A stretch of 22,735 nucleotides of DNA from an uncultured Christensenella sp. (GCA_905193155.1 CAJJNQ010000039.1:1-22735), one strand, 5' to 3'; shown: positions 6,917 through 15,533, numbered from the stretch's first letter. Program-made: numbers and translations. Notes: generated from the sequence alone by a model not told the origin.

Positions 6917-8931
6917 AGTGCATACTCCGTCCGGTTGAGGATTTCGATCTGCATTCGTTCCGGCAAGCGGAGATAGAGCTCGGAATAGCCCACGATGCGC
7001 ACCGCCAGATTCTGATACTGCTCCGGGTGCTCGCGCGCCGCCAGCAGCGTTTCTTTCGTCAGCACGCTCGGCGCAAGGTTAACGCCGCCCATGGCAAAAT
7101 AGGCGCTGACCAGCGCGGCAAGCTGTTCATCCGCCAGCTTTCTGGCAATCCGCAGGTTCAGCCCGCCTGCGCCGCAGCGGTTTTGTGGCAGTTTGGCGGC
7201 GGAGCACAGCAACGCCGTCGCGCCCTTCACGTCGCAGCCGTAGACCGGCGACTGGTTTTCGCTCACGTCCTCTCCAGCCAAACGGCCGTCCGGCGTAGCG
7301 CCCAGCTTCGCGCCTTGGAATTGATGGAAATAAAGCGAATAAAAGCTGGGAATATGGATGAGTTCACCCGTTTGATGGCAAACGGCTTCCGCCAGCACTT
7401 CTCCGGCGCGTCGCGCCCAAACATCCGCCCGGTCATCGTCGTTGCCGTATTTCGGCGCGCGTTTTTTGATGCGCAGACGCAAAAGCTCCTGATCCTGATA
7501 ATTCCGGCGCACAATTTCGCGGAATTCCTCCAGCGAAAGGCGCTTTTCCTCCATCACCAACTGCTCCACCGCCGCAAGGCTGTCCGCAATCGTGGCAATG
7601 CCGCAGAGATTGTGGACATAAGTTTCCATCGCCAGTCCGCCGTTTTCGATATCGCAGCATTTTTCCGCGCAGTCGTTCAACAGCAGCGATTCCAGATTGA
7701 ACCGCAGTTCCTTCTCCTGCGGCACGCGCGGATTGCCTACAGCCGTTGCCAGCGCCCTTTCCGCTTCTCTGCCAAGCGCCTGCACCATATCCTCGGGTGT
7801 AAGGCATTTTTCATCGTAAAAGGCGTTGAGAAACCATCGGACGCAATCGCCGAAGGCATCGGAAGACTGATGTCCCATCGTTTCCGCGCGGTTGCAGCCG
7901 GACATGGTATAATGCAGCGCCTTTTCCTCCGGCATCCCCAAAGCAATCAGATTCGGGATCAGCGCATCGTCGTTATAGAGTGAAACCTGTCCGTTCAGCT
8001 CCTGTGCAGCATGGGCGCAGGCAATCTTCCATCGGGAATCGCTGCCTTTGCATTGTCTCAGCGCCAGCACAGGCTGCGGCAGTCGAACCTCGAGCGCTGC
8101 ACGCAGGAAGCACAGATCCAGCGCCAGCGCCTCCTCCGCGCCCCTGCCGCCGAGCATGAGGTAGATATTGGTTGCCGCGCAGGGAACGGGCATATGCACA
8201 TGCAGCTCGCTGCCCATGCCGCCGATATTGTTGCAATGCAGCAAAAACGCCGTCAAGATCTCCTGCGCATCCTCGCTCTCTGCTGCATCAAAGAACGGCA
8301 GCAGCGCAAGATCGAGACGTGAAAAGGCGAAGTCCCGCCCGCCGGTCACGCAGGAAAGGATCATCTCCATCAGCCACACGCTCTGCACCGCGCTGAAGAA
8401 ATCCTGTGCCGGATTCATCGGCACGATGCGCAGAGCTTCCGCGGCACGGCGTGCGCCGTGCGCTTCTGCCGCCAGCGCATACCGCTCGGCATACTGCCCA
8501 ATCGCCGCGGCCGCACGCTCTACCAAGGCCGCATATTCCTTCTGTTCTTTCGTATGGGCATGGCTGCAAAAATCCTCCGCAATGCCCTTCAGGCCTTTTT
8601 GCAGCAAAGGTCGATAGTCCAGGCTCATGTGCCCAGCGCTGCGCCCGGTGGGCTTGAAAGGATTCCCCGCATGGCTCTTGCCGCCCGCCGGAACCGGCTC
8701 CATCTCGTAGGGAATCGGGCCTTCGGCCATCCGTCCGACGATCCAATCCCCTTTCTCAACCGGCGTGGACAATATTCCCAGCACGGTTTCCAGCGCACAG
8801 ATATATTTTTGCGCTTGCGGCAGGTTTCCCCCTCCGCCTGCGAGAAATTCCTCGATGGCGCGCTCTCGTTCGATGTACCCGTTGCTCTCGTCCTTGCTCA
8901 GAATTCTGTTGCGGAATGCTTCGATATTCAT
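6913..8931 (-). CDS. Glycyl-radical enzyme of the pyruvate formate-lyase superfamily, substrate unknown
   Basis: This is an oxygen-sensitive radical enzyme of 672 residues, shorter than the usual 750-850 but with the fold landmarks present: IVGRMAEG (64-71), GHMSLDYRPLL (100-110), GATPDGRLAGE (544-554) and the C-terminal radical loop RIVGYSELY with Gly648. The active-site cysteine is probably Cys346 in MSGCNRAE. In glycerol, propanediol, choline, isethionate and hydroxyproline enzymes the motif is GCxE, with Glu two residues after Cys. Here that position is Arg348, and a Glu appears only at 350. It is also not the Cys-Cys pair of true pyruvate formate-lyase. The function is therefore not assigned. 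The start has GGGGG about 7 nt upstream, and the gene has its own promoter. No microcompartment shell genes are nearby. Confidence 0.9.
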   Translation of the reverse strand: MNIEAFRNRILSKDESNGYIERERAIEEFLAGGGGNLPQAQKYICALETVLGILSTPVEKGDWIVGRMAEGPIPYEMEPVPAGGKSHAGNPFKPTGRSAGHMSLDYRPLLQKGLKGIAEDFCSHAHTKEQKEYAALVERAAAAIGQYAERYALAAEAHGARRAAEALRIVPMNPAQDFFSAVQSVWLMEMILSCVTGGRDFAFSRLDLALLPFFDAAESEDAQEILTAFLLHCNNIGGMGSELHVHMPVPCAATNIYLMLGGRGAEEALALDLCFLRAALEVRLPQPVLALRQCKGSDSRWKIACAHAAQELNGQVSLYNDDALIPNLIALGMPEEKALHYTMSGCNRAETMGHQSSDAFGDCVRWFLNAFYDEKCLTPEDMVQALGREAERALATAVGNPRVPQEKELRFNLESLLLNDCAEKCCDIENGGLAMETYVHNLCGIATIADSLAAVEQLVMEEKRLSLEEFREIVRRNYQDQELLRLRIKKRAPKYGNDDDRADVWARRAGEVLAEAVCHQTGELIHIPSFYSLYFHQFQGAKLGATPDGRLAGEDVSENQSPVYGCDVKGATALLCSAAKLPQNRCGAGGLNLRIARKLADEQLAALVSAYFAMGGVNLAPSVLTKETLLAAREHPEQYQNLAVRIVGYSELYLRLPERMQIEILNRTEYAL

Positions 8932-8971
8932 CGTCGTACCCCCAGCCTATTCGGTTTTACTTTCCTTTTTC

Positions 8972-9000
8972 AGTATACCATTGCGCTCCTCCGATTTCAA
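8972..9000 (-). promoter_or_regulatory. SigA-type promoter for the glycyl-radical operon
   Basis: Read on the minus strand, TTGAAA (9000-8995) is followed after exactly 17 nt by TATACT (8977-8972), which is preceded by TGG (an extended -10). It lies in the 88-nt gap between the kinase stop and the enzyme start. A perfect inverted repeat (8992-9003) overlaps the -35 hexamer. Confidence 0.75.
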
Positions 9001-9003
9001 TCG
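8992..9003. promoter_or_regulatory. Small palindrome over the -35 of the glycyl-radical promoter
   Basis: CGATT-TC-AATCG is a perfect 5-bp inverted repeat with a 2-nt centre that overlaps the -35 hexamer. A protein bound here would block RNA polymerase, so it is a candidate operator. It is short enough to arise by chance. Confidence 0.35.
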
Positions 9004-9019
9004 TCAAAACCTTTTGCTT

Positions 9020-10753
9020 CTAGGCTTTTTCGTTGTGTTCCGGGCACTGTTCCAACACTGGCAGCAGCGCGCAGACGCGCGTAAACTTCCCCTTTTCGCT
9101 TTCAACATGCAATCCGTAGGCATCCCCATGGTGAAGACGGATTTTACGGTGTACGTTGAGCATCCCCACGCCTTTGGCGTTCAGCTGCTGCGCGTCCGAT
9201 CCGCCGACCATCTGTTGGAACAGCTCGTTCAGGCGATTCACCGTCTTCTGTTCTATGCCCTCCCCGTTGTCGTATACATTCAACAAAAAGGCGTTGTCCC
9301 CTTCAAACCATGTGGCATAGATACGGATTTCCCCGCCATTTTCACTGCACTCTAAGCCATGGAAAATCGCGTTTTCCACAAGTGGTTGCAAAATCATCTT
9401 GGCAATCCAGCACGATTTTAACTGCTCCGGAATCTCCATCCGCACTCTGAACTTGTTGTCCATCCTCAGATTCATGATATACAAATACCGCTGAATGATC
9501 TCCAATTCGCTGCTGAGCTGTACATACGCGCCACCCTTGATGCTGTAACGATAAAGCGTCGCCATGTTCGTAACCAGCTCCGCAATGACGCGGACATTGT
9601 TTTCCAGCGCAATACCGCGGATGCAGGCTAGGGTGTTGTAGAGAAAATGCGGGTTAATCTGACTTTGCAGCAAGGCCAACTGAAGTTGATTCATAGACAA
9701 CTCCACCCGGAGCATATGCGTCTGCTGCTCGACCTGTTTATGATGCGATTGAAGCAGCTGCTCCAGCAAAACATTAATGGAATGAGCAATGGTGTTGAAT
9801 TCATTCGGGCAGGCAATGTTCAGCTTTTGTGCCGCAAGCGGGTCATCGCTCAGGCGGAGCAATTCGGCGTTCAGCTCCGTGATGGGTCTTATAAAGTTCC
9901 GATGAATAATCAGCGAGAGCAACGCCAACACGCAGAGGGCGATGAGCAAGAACGCGGTGAAAATCAGCGGATAGGGCGAAGAAAACTGTGGGCTGAAATA
10001 CCGCTGGATCATTGTCCATTCCAGCGACGGATAAGCGTAGGTATTGGTCAGCAGCTTTGTCTGAACGCCAGAGGGCGCGTTTTGCTTTACTTCCAATACC
10101 GTCCCCTCCGCCGAATGCAGTTCCATCGACATTCCGTCCATCAAGGCAGCGCTCATCACCTCCGCCAGTGCGCTCTTTCGGCAAAAGGCAGCGCACAGAC
10201 CCAGATATTCCCCCAACGCGGCCTCTTGGTTCTGCGTTGTCGAATACACAGGCAGGAAATAGACATAATATGCCTGATTTTCCCCATATTTACGATCCAT
10301 CCGGCCACGGAAAATGCCAAACTTGCTCTCCGGCAAATCATGCGCTTCCTGAAGGGCGTTCAAGTAGCGGTATTGATCCTTCAAGCCGAATGTATAAATG
10401 CCGCCCTCTAATGGCAAAATTGCAAATCCATCGATATTATGATTGATGCTCAAAATGGTATAGGCGCTGTTTTTTGCCAGATTATAGGCGTACAGCATGG
10501 AGCTGCTCCGACCTGGCAGACGCAGCAGCTCCTGCACTGCCGCGCTGTAAGCATAGTTTTCGGTGCTGAGCTGGATTTCGTTCAATACGCTTTCAACGCC
10601 CTGCGCTGCCTGTGAAAGGGAACTTTGCAAATAATAGTTCTGTCTTTCCTCCGTCAACATGAGCGTTCGGTCGAAAAAGAAACTGCTGATGGCCAATATG
10701 AGCAGCAGGGAGCAAATCTGCATGGCGAAGAGCTGGATGCGAACCTTCTTCAT
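9020..10753 (-). CDS. Sensor histidine kinase, YesM family
   Basis: This membrane sensor kinase phosphorylates the adjacent response regulator. The 577-residue product has a first membrane helix (about 8-27), an extracellular sensing domain (about 30-258), a second helix (about 261-283) and a HAMP-like linker (284-335). The His-kinase segment QINPHFLYN follows, with phospho-acceptor His369. The ATPase domain shows the N-box LVENAIFHG (Asn461), DNGEGI (495-500) and GVGMLNV (528-534). I placed the start at 10753, one nt after the regulator stop. A longer frame back to 10870 would lie wholly inside the regulator gene and lacks a membrane-protein-like start. This family usually detects extracellular sugars or glycans and controls sugar importers. 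Confidence 0.92.
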   Translation of the reverse strand: MKKVRIQLFAMQICSLLLILAISSFFFDRTLMLTEERQNYYLQSSLSQAAQGVESVLNEIQLSTENYAYSAAVQELLRLPGRSSSMLYAYNLAKNSAYTILSINHNIDGFAILPLEGGIYTFGLKDQYRYLNALQEAHDLPESKFGIFRGRMDRKYGENQAYYVYFLPVYSTTQNQEAALGEYLGLCAAFCRKSALAEVMSAALMDGMSMELHSAEGTVLEVKQNAPSGVQTKLLTNTYAYPSLEWTMIQRYFSPQFSSPYPLIFTAFLLIALCVLALLSLIIHRNFIRPITELNAELLRLSDDPLAAQKLNIACPNEFNTIAHSINVLLEQLLQSHHKQVEQQTHMLRVELSMNQLQLALLQSQINPHFLYNTLACIRGIALENNVRVIAELVTNMATLYRYSIKGGAYVQLSSELEIIQRYLYIMNLRMDNKFRVRMEIPEQLKSCWIAKMILQPLVENAIFHGLECSENGGEIRIYATWFEGDNAFLLNVYDNGEGIEQKTVNRLNELFQQMVGGSDAQQLNAKGVGMLNVHRKIRLHHGDAYGLHVESEKGKFTRVCALLPVLEQCPEHNEKA

Positions 10754-10754
10754 G

Positions 10755-11525
10755 TCAGCGCCATCCTTTCGCACGGTTCTCCGCCCGCCAACGGCTGGGC
10801 GACGTGCCCATCGTCTGCGTGAAGATCCGGCTGAAATAGGGCAAATCCGCGTAGCCCGTGCGCACGGCAATCTGCGACAGCGGCAGCTGCGTGCGGAGCA
10901 TTAGATCACACGCCAGCTTCATGCGTCGGTTGCGGACATACTGCGTAAAGTTCTCTCCCGTGATGCTTTTGAAGAGCTCTCCGCAATAGCTGACATTGAT
11001 GTGATACTGCGCAGCAAGGTCGCCCAGCGCCAGCGGTTCCGTCAGATGTGCGTTTACATATTGCAGCAGTTCGGAAAACTGCACATTGGCGCTTCCGACC
11101 GATTCTTTCACACTCTCCTGCTCTATCTCGTGCTGTTGTCTTCCTTTTTCATCCAGATGTGCCCGAATTCGCACCAAAAGCTCCCGCGCCGCCTGTTCCT
11201 CCATGGGTTTCAGGCAGTAATCAAACACACCGAGGCGCAGCGCTTCTGCCGCATAATTGAATTCGGCATATCCGCTCAAAATGATAAAGACGGTGTCCGG
11301 CAGATCCTTTTTAATGAGATGAATCAAATCCAGCCCCGTCATGGCAGGCATACGAATATCCACAAAAACAACGTCTGGCCGTCCCTGGCGGATTTCCTCC
11401 AGTGCCTTGACGGCACTGGTACTTTCTCCGATCACGTCAAAACCCAGCTCTTCAAACGGGCAGGTGTATCTCACATCTTTCAGCGACCAGCGTTCATCAT
11501 CCACCAGAAACACCTTGTATTCCAT
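10755..11525 (-). CDS. Response regulator with AraC-type DNA-binding domain (YesN-like)
   Basis: This transcription regulator is paired with the downstream kinase. The receiver domain (1-~125) shows the acidic pair Asp9/Asp10, phospho-acceptor Asp56 in VDIRMP, the SGY region (84-86) and Lys106 in LKP. A short linker leads to a C-terminal AraC-type double helix-turn-helix (about 150-250), with SYCGELFKSITGENF and the second-helix signature IAVRTGYADLPYFSRIF. At 256 residues it is compact for the YesN group, where many members exceed 350. GGGGAG precedes the ATG. It is divergent from the importer 2 operon, the commonest arrangement when such a pair controls a transporter. Confidence 0.93.
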   Translation of the reverse strand: MEYKVFLVDDERWSLKDVRYTCPFEELGFDVIGESTSAVKALEEIRQGRPDVVFVDIRMPAMTGLDLIHLIKKDLPDTVFIILSGYAEFNYAAEALRLGVFDYCLKPMEEQAARELLVRIRAHLDEKGRQQHEIEQESVKESVGSANVQFSELLQYVNAHLTEPLALGDLAAQYHINVSYCGELFKSITGENFTQYVRNRRMKLACDLMLRTQLPLSQIAVRTGYADLPYFSRIFTQTMGTSPSRWRAENRAKGWR

Positions 11526-11556
11526 CTGTCTCTCCCCTATTTGATGTTATGTTTTT

Positions 11557-11585
11557 GTTATACCACAAGATTCCTTCATCGTAAA
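11557..11585 (-). promoter_or_regulatory. SigA-type promoter for the two-component operon
   Basis: On the minus strand TTTACG (11585-11580) and TATAAC (11562-11557) are separated by 17 nt, with TGG before the -10 (extended -10). It lies 32 nt upstream of the regulator ATG within the 238-nt divergent region. Confidence 0.65.
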
Positions 11586-11708
11586 TCCCTTTCTTAAAAA
11601 CGAATCCTTTTCCCATCTACTTGTATTGCAATGCGAAAAACATCCATGAAACTCATCACTTTTTACTTATTACCCGTGAAAAGTACAAATTCATCCAGGT
11701 TTTCTCCA

Positions 11709-11737
11709 TTGTCCGTCTTCTTTATTTTTGTTACGAT
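11709..11737 (+). promoter_or_regulatory. Candidate promoter for importer 2 operon
   Basis: TTGTCC (11709-11714) and TACGAT (11732-11737) are separated by 17 nt, 26 nt before the permease ATG. Both hexamers are imperfect, which would suit an activator-dependent promoter. The rest of the divergent region (11586-11708) shows no other recognisable element. Confidence 0.5.
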
Positions 11738-11763
11738 ACAGTTAGCACAACGGAGGTGGTCAG

Positions 11764-12726
11764 ATGCGTACCCGCTCAATTTCTGCTGCAAGCGCTCTCC
11801 ACGCCCGCCCGGGGCAAAAGCGCAAAACACTGCTCAAACGAATCTGGATGAAAAAATGGTGTTATCTCATCATCCTGCCGGGCATGGTTTATTTTCTGCT
11901 TTTCAAATATGTTCCCATGTACGGCATACAGCTTGCCTTCAAGGAATTCGACATGGTCGCAGGCATTTCAGCCAGTCCATGGGTGGGATGGTCCAACTTT
12001 GAGCTGCTGTTTCGCGACCGCGAATTCTTCCTGGCGCTGAAGAACACGCTGATCATATCCTATATGCAGCTGCTGCTCTTTTTCCCTTTCCCGGTGATCC
12101 TGGCCATTCTGCTCAACGAAGTCAAGATTCAGCGTTTCAAAAAGAGTGTGCAGACCATTCTCACCTTCCCTCACTTCCTTTCCTGGGTCATCGTGGCAGG
12201 CATCATGATGAACATTCTGGCCAACAACGGTGCGGTCAACAACCTGTTGGCGGCCATGGGAATGGAAAAGTATCAGTTCATGACGGACAAAGGGCTTTTC
12301 CGCTACATCCTGATCTTCTCACTAACCTGGAAGGAATCGGGTTGGAGCACCATCCTCTACATCGCAGCCATCACGGGCATCGATCCCGCGCTTTACGAAG
12401 CGGCGACCATCGACGGCGCGAACCGCTGGCACCGCATCATTCACATCACCTGGCCGGGAATCCTCCCCGTGGTCATCATCACGCTGATCCTTCGCGTCGG
12501 CCACATGATGGACGCCGGTTTTGACCAGATCATGAACATGTATAACTCCACCGTGCTCGACGTTGGCGATATTCTGGACACCTACATTTACCGCATCACG
12601 TTCCAACGTACACCGAACTTCGGCTTTAGTACTGCGGTCGGCCTGTTCAAGGGATTGACCAACTGCATCCTTTTGCTGAGCGTCAACGTCGTCTGCAAAA
12701 AGATCAGTGGCACCGGCATACTGTAA
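11764..12726 (+). CDS. Sugar ABC transporter permease, LplB type (importer 2)
   Basis: This is the first membrane subunit of a second carbohydrate importer. It has 320 residues, usual for the family, with hydrophobic segments from about 33-48 onward. The EAA loop is at about 207-235 (DPALYEAATIDGAN), and the LplB-type stretch DVGDILDTYIYR is at about 266-277, the same element as in the importer 1 permease. GGAGG lies 7 nt before the ATG. It lacks the long N-terminal extension of the importer 1 permease. The second permease starts 12 nt downstream. The divergent YesN/YesM-type system is the likely regulator. Confidence 0.92.
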   Translation: MRTRSISAASALHARPGQKRKTLLKRIWMKKWCYLIILPGMVYFLLFKYVPMYGIQLAFKEFDMVAGISASPWVGWSNFELLFRDREFFLALKNTLIISYMQLLLFFPFPVILAILLNEVKIQRFKKSVQTILTFPHFLSWVIVAGIMMNILANNGAVNNLLAAMGMEKYQFMTDKGLFRYILIFSLTWKESGWSTILYIAAITGIDPALYEAATIDGANRWHRIIHITWPGILPVVIITLILRVGHMMDAGFDQIMNMYNSTVLDVGDILDTYIYRITFQRTPNFGFSTAVGLFKGLTNCILLLSVNVVCKKISGTGIL

Positions 12727-12738
12727 GGAGGCGAGAAC

Positions 12739-13647
12739 ATGACGACCAAAGCGCTTTCATCCGCTCATCCCCATCACCGGAGCAAGCTGAACCGGTTGAA
12801 TGCATTCGACTATATTCTCATCGTTTTCCTCACGGTATTTGCTCTGCTGATTCTCTATCCTTTTTATAATTCCGTCTGCGTCTCCCTCGTCTCTCAGGCA
12901 GACTACATCAAAACCCGCTTCATGCTCTACCCGAGGAACATCACATTTGAATCCTATTTCGTGGTTTTCAAAAACGGTTCGATCTTCGACGGCATGAAGG
13001 TCACGCTCATCATCACGCTGGTCGGCGTGCTGTACAACATGCTGCTGACCGTATCGCTTGCCTACGGTTTTTCCAAGGAATTCCCCGGCAAAAAGCTGTT
13101 TATGATGATGATCGTCTTTACAATGTATTTCTCCGGCGGACTGATTCCGTTCTATCTGCTGATCAAAGATCTGAAGCTGGTAGACAACATCTTCTCGATG
13201 ATCCTGCCCTCCGGCGTATCCATCATGTATATGACGGTTATTCGGCAGAACTTTGAATCGCTTCCCGCCGAGTTGGAGGAATCTGCCCGCATCGACGGTG
13301 CAAACGACCTGACGATTCTTTTCCGCATTCTGCTGCCGCTCTCGGTGCCGATTCTAGTCACGTTCGCGCTCTACTACGGTGTGGAGCGCTGGAACGAGTG
13401 GTACAACGGCATGCTGTTTATCCGCAGCTTTGAAAAGCGGCCATTGCAGCTGGTGCTGCGCGGCATCATCCAAACCACTGGCCAGGCCATGGTCACCAAT
13501 GAACTGGAGCAATACAATATCACGCCCTTCTCTGAGGGTATCAAAATGGCCTGCGTTGTCGTAACGATGACACCGATCATTCTGGTTTATCCCTTCATTC
13601 AGAAATACTTCGTCTCCGGCATGACGGTTGGCGCCGTCAAGGGCTAA
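12739..13647 (+). CDS. Carbohydrate ABC transporter permease, YtcP/LplC type (importer 2)
   Basis: This is the second membrane subunit of importer 2, at 302 residues. The EAA loop lies at about 176-204 (PAELEESARIDGAND), and it ends in FVSGMTVGAVKG, the same family-specific tail as its importer 1 counterpart. AAGGAGG precedes the ATG. It is co-directional and tightly spaced with the first permease (12 nt) and the binding protein (50 nt). Confidence 0.93.
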   Translation: MTTKALSSAHPHHRSKLNRLNAFDYILIVFLTVFALLILYPFYNSVCVSLVSQADYIKTRFMLYPRNITFESYFVVFKNGSIFDGMKVTLIITLVGVLYNMLLTVSLAYGFSKEFPGKKLFMMMIVFTMYFSGGLIPFYLLIKDLKLVDNIFSMILPSGVSIMYMTVIRQNFESLPAELEESARIDGANDLTILFRILLPLSVPILVTFALYYGVERWNEWYNGMLFIRSFEKRPLQLVLRGIIQTTGQAMVTNELEQYNITPFSEGIKMACVVVTMTPIILVYPFIQKYFVSGMTVGAVKG

Positions 13648-13697
13648 TACAAAAGCAAAAAAGTACTGCGTGTACTGAAAAATAAGGAGGAACACCC

Positions 13698-15425
13698 ATG
13701 AAAAAGCGACTTCTGTCCCTCGCAGTGGCTTTGCTTCTCGCTCTCGCCTGCACAGCTTGCACAGGGAAAGTGCCCGAGGCTACAGCGGCTCCCTCGCAAA
13801 CGCAGGAAGTGTCTGGCGAGTCCCCCGCTGCCGAAGAAAGCGCCGCTCCCGCAGACAATAACCAGTTTGCGGAACACATCACCTTTACCATGAACACAAC
13901 CTCCAATCCCCCGACCGAAAACGATGCTCTTTGGAAGTATTACACGGAAAAGTTCAACTTCGACGTCAACTGGATTCCGCTGCAATACTCCGAGCGCTTT
14001 GACAAACTGCGTATCTGGATTGCGACGGACGATCTGCCTGACGTGGTCTGGATCGGACTAAACGACGTCATTTACACCGAATACATCACCTGGATGAACA
14101 CGGGATTGTTTGCGGAAATTCCCTCGCTGGATGCTTATCCCAACATCAAGGCGATGTACGACCAGGAAGCGATGCTGGGCGACGAGCTCTGCACTTTCGA
14201 TGGTAAGCTGATGTCTCTGCCCGCGATGCGCGACTCCGCTTCCTACGACTTCATGATCGACATGGGCTTCGGCTACCGCGCAGACTGGGCGGAAAAGCTC
14301 GGTATGCGCAATGAGGACGATGTCTACACCTGGGATGAGTTCATGAACTTGATGCAGGCCTTCATCGAAAAGGATCCCGGCGGAAACGGCGCGGGTAACA
14401 CCTATGGCCTGGCCACCCGAATGGGCTACTTCCCCGACATTTTGGGCATCTGGCAAACCAACCCCACGCCCTGGACGTTTGAGGAACCCGGCTACATCGA
14501 AATGGATGGCAAATACGTCTGGTATCCCTCGACCGACGACTACATCAATGGTCTCAAGATCGTCAAGGATCTCTACGACCGCGGCATCATCTGGCCCGAC
14601 AACGTCATTGACTCCAGCGAAACCCTCTACCGCGAGCTCTACTACGCCGGTCAGATGGGCGCGATAGGGCAGAATAACTCCCTGTCCTGGGTTTCCACGG
14701 TTCGTGACGAAGTCATGAAGGTTGATCCCACGCTGGACCGCGACAAGGTTTACGTCATCGCCAAGGTCGGCAAGCCCGGCCAGGATGGTCACTTCTATCA
14801 GCACGCAGTGGCGAGCTACTGGTCCTGCGTCGCGTTCTCTCAACGCGCAACCGATGCGCAGAAGGCGCGCTTCCTGGCCACCCAGGATTGGAACTTGACG
14901 ACCGAAGGCAAGAACCTGGCGCTCTACGGCCTGGAAGGCACGGACTTCACTGTGGGTTCCGACGGCACCATCACCCTGAATTGGGAAAAGAACGACAGCG
15001 ATACTTATGTAGATCCTTACAACTTCCGTACGTACTACTCCCGCCTGAGCGTTAACGATAACGCCGCCAACTTCACCAACGTCTCCAAGAACCCGCAGGA
15101 CGTGCAGGATGTAAAAGCGGCCATGGATTGGAGCAAGGCGACCATCGCGGATGAGATCAAGGTTCTGGACTATGTGCAGACCTACACCACGACCCCAAAC
15201 AAGGACAAGCTCGGCACCTTCACCGCGCAGACCAAGGCAAAGGCCATTGACCTGATCGCCAACTCCACTTACGACAATATCGAAGCGGAATGGCGCGCAT
15301 GGATCGCAGAAATGATGCCGCAGGTGCAGCCCGTGCTGGACGACCTGAACGCATACGATTACATCCCGACCGATCCCAAGGAAATGATGGATTGGGTACG
15401 CGCCGGTGGCTTGACTTCCAAATAG
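13698..15425 (+). CDS. Extracellular solute-binding lipoprotein of importer 2
   Basis: This is the ligand-binding lipoprotein of importer 2. The N-terminus is a lipoprotein signal (MKKRLLSLAVALLLALAC) with the lipidated cysteine most likely Cys21 in CTAC. A Ala/Pro/Glu-rich tether (about 22-55) leads into the mature domain. At 575 residues it belongs to the large LplA-like (family 1) sugar-binding class. Parts of the folded domain such as LPDVVWIGLNDV and FGYRADWAEKLG are typical of this class. AAGGAGG lies 7 nt upstream of the ATG. It shares layout but little obvious sequence with the importer 1 binding protein, so the two systems probably take different ligands. Confidence 0.9.
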   Translation: MKKRLLSLAVALLLALACTACTGKVPEATAAPSQTQEVSGESPAAEESAAPADNNQFAEHITFTMNTTSNPPTENDALWKYYTEKFNFDVNWIPLQYSERFDKLRIWIATDDLPDVVWIGLNDVIYTEYITWMNTGLFAEIPSLDAYPNIKAMYDQEAMLGDELCTFDGKLMSLPAMRDSASYDFMIDMGFGYRADWAEKLGMRNEDDVYTWDEFMNLMQAFIEKDPGGNGAGNTYGLATRMGYFPDILGIWQTNPTPWTFEEPGYIEMDGKYVWYPSTDDYINGLKIVKDLYDRGIIWPDNVIDSSETLYRELYYAGQMGAIGQNNSLSWVSTVRDEVMKVDPTLDRDKVYVIAKVGKPGQDGHFYQHAVASYWSCVAFSQRATDAQKARFLATQDWNLTTEGKNLALYGLEGTDFTVGSDGTITLNWEKNDSDTYVDPYNFRTYYSRLSVNDNAANFTNVSKNPQDVQDVKAAMDWSKATIADEIKVLDYVQTYTTTPNKDKLGTFTAQTKAKAIDLIANSTYDNIEAEWRAWIAEMMPQVQPVLDDLNAYDYIPTDPKEMMDWVRAGGLTSK

Positions 15426-15456
15426 AAAAGATAAAGGCGTATCCTCCTGTTCAGCG

Positions 15457-15490
15457 AACGAAGTCCTGCGAGAAATCGCAGGGCTTCGTT
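15457..15490 (+). terminator. Hairpin after importer 2
   Basis: A 14-bp stem (15457-15470 with 15477-15490, one G-U pair, 6-nt loop) lies 31 nt after the binding-protein stop. The following ATTGGC is not a good T-run, so it may protect the mRNA 3' end, with termination aided by the next hairpin. Confidence 0.55.
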
Positions 15491-15498
15491 ATTGGCAC

Positions 15499-15533
15499 AA
15501 AAAAGGAGAGCAGAGTCTATCCTCCGCTCTCCT
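15499..15533 (-). terminator. Terminator of the dehydrogenase/epimerase operon
   Basis: On the minus strand a 12-bp stem (15533-15522 with 15515-15504, one G-U pair) with a 6-nt loop runs directly into six T's (A-run 15499-15504). It lies about 20 nt past the epimerase stop. The same stem could help stop plus-strand transcription coming from importer 2. Confidence 0.8.

Noticed and set aside
10754..10870. Upstream extension of the histidine kinase start
   Set aside because: It lies entirely within the regulator gene and encodes an Arg-rich stretch. The ATG at 10753 is directly coupled to the regulator stop and starts a normal membrane-anchor sequence.
11631..11646. Possible catabolite-responsive element (TGCAATGCGAAAAACA) in the divergent region
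   Set aside because: The central CG is not at the right spacing for the TGWNANCGNTNWCA consensus, so the match is only superficial.
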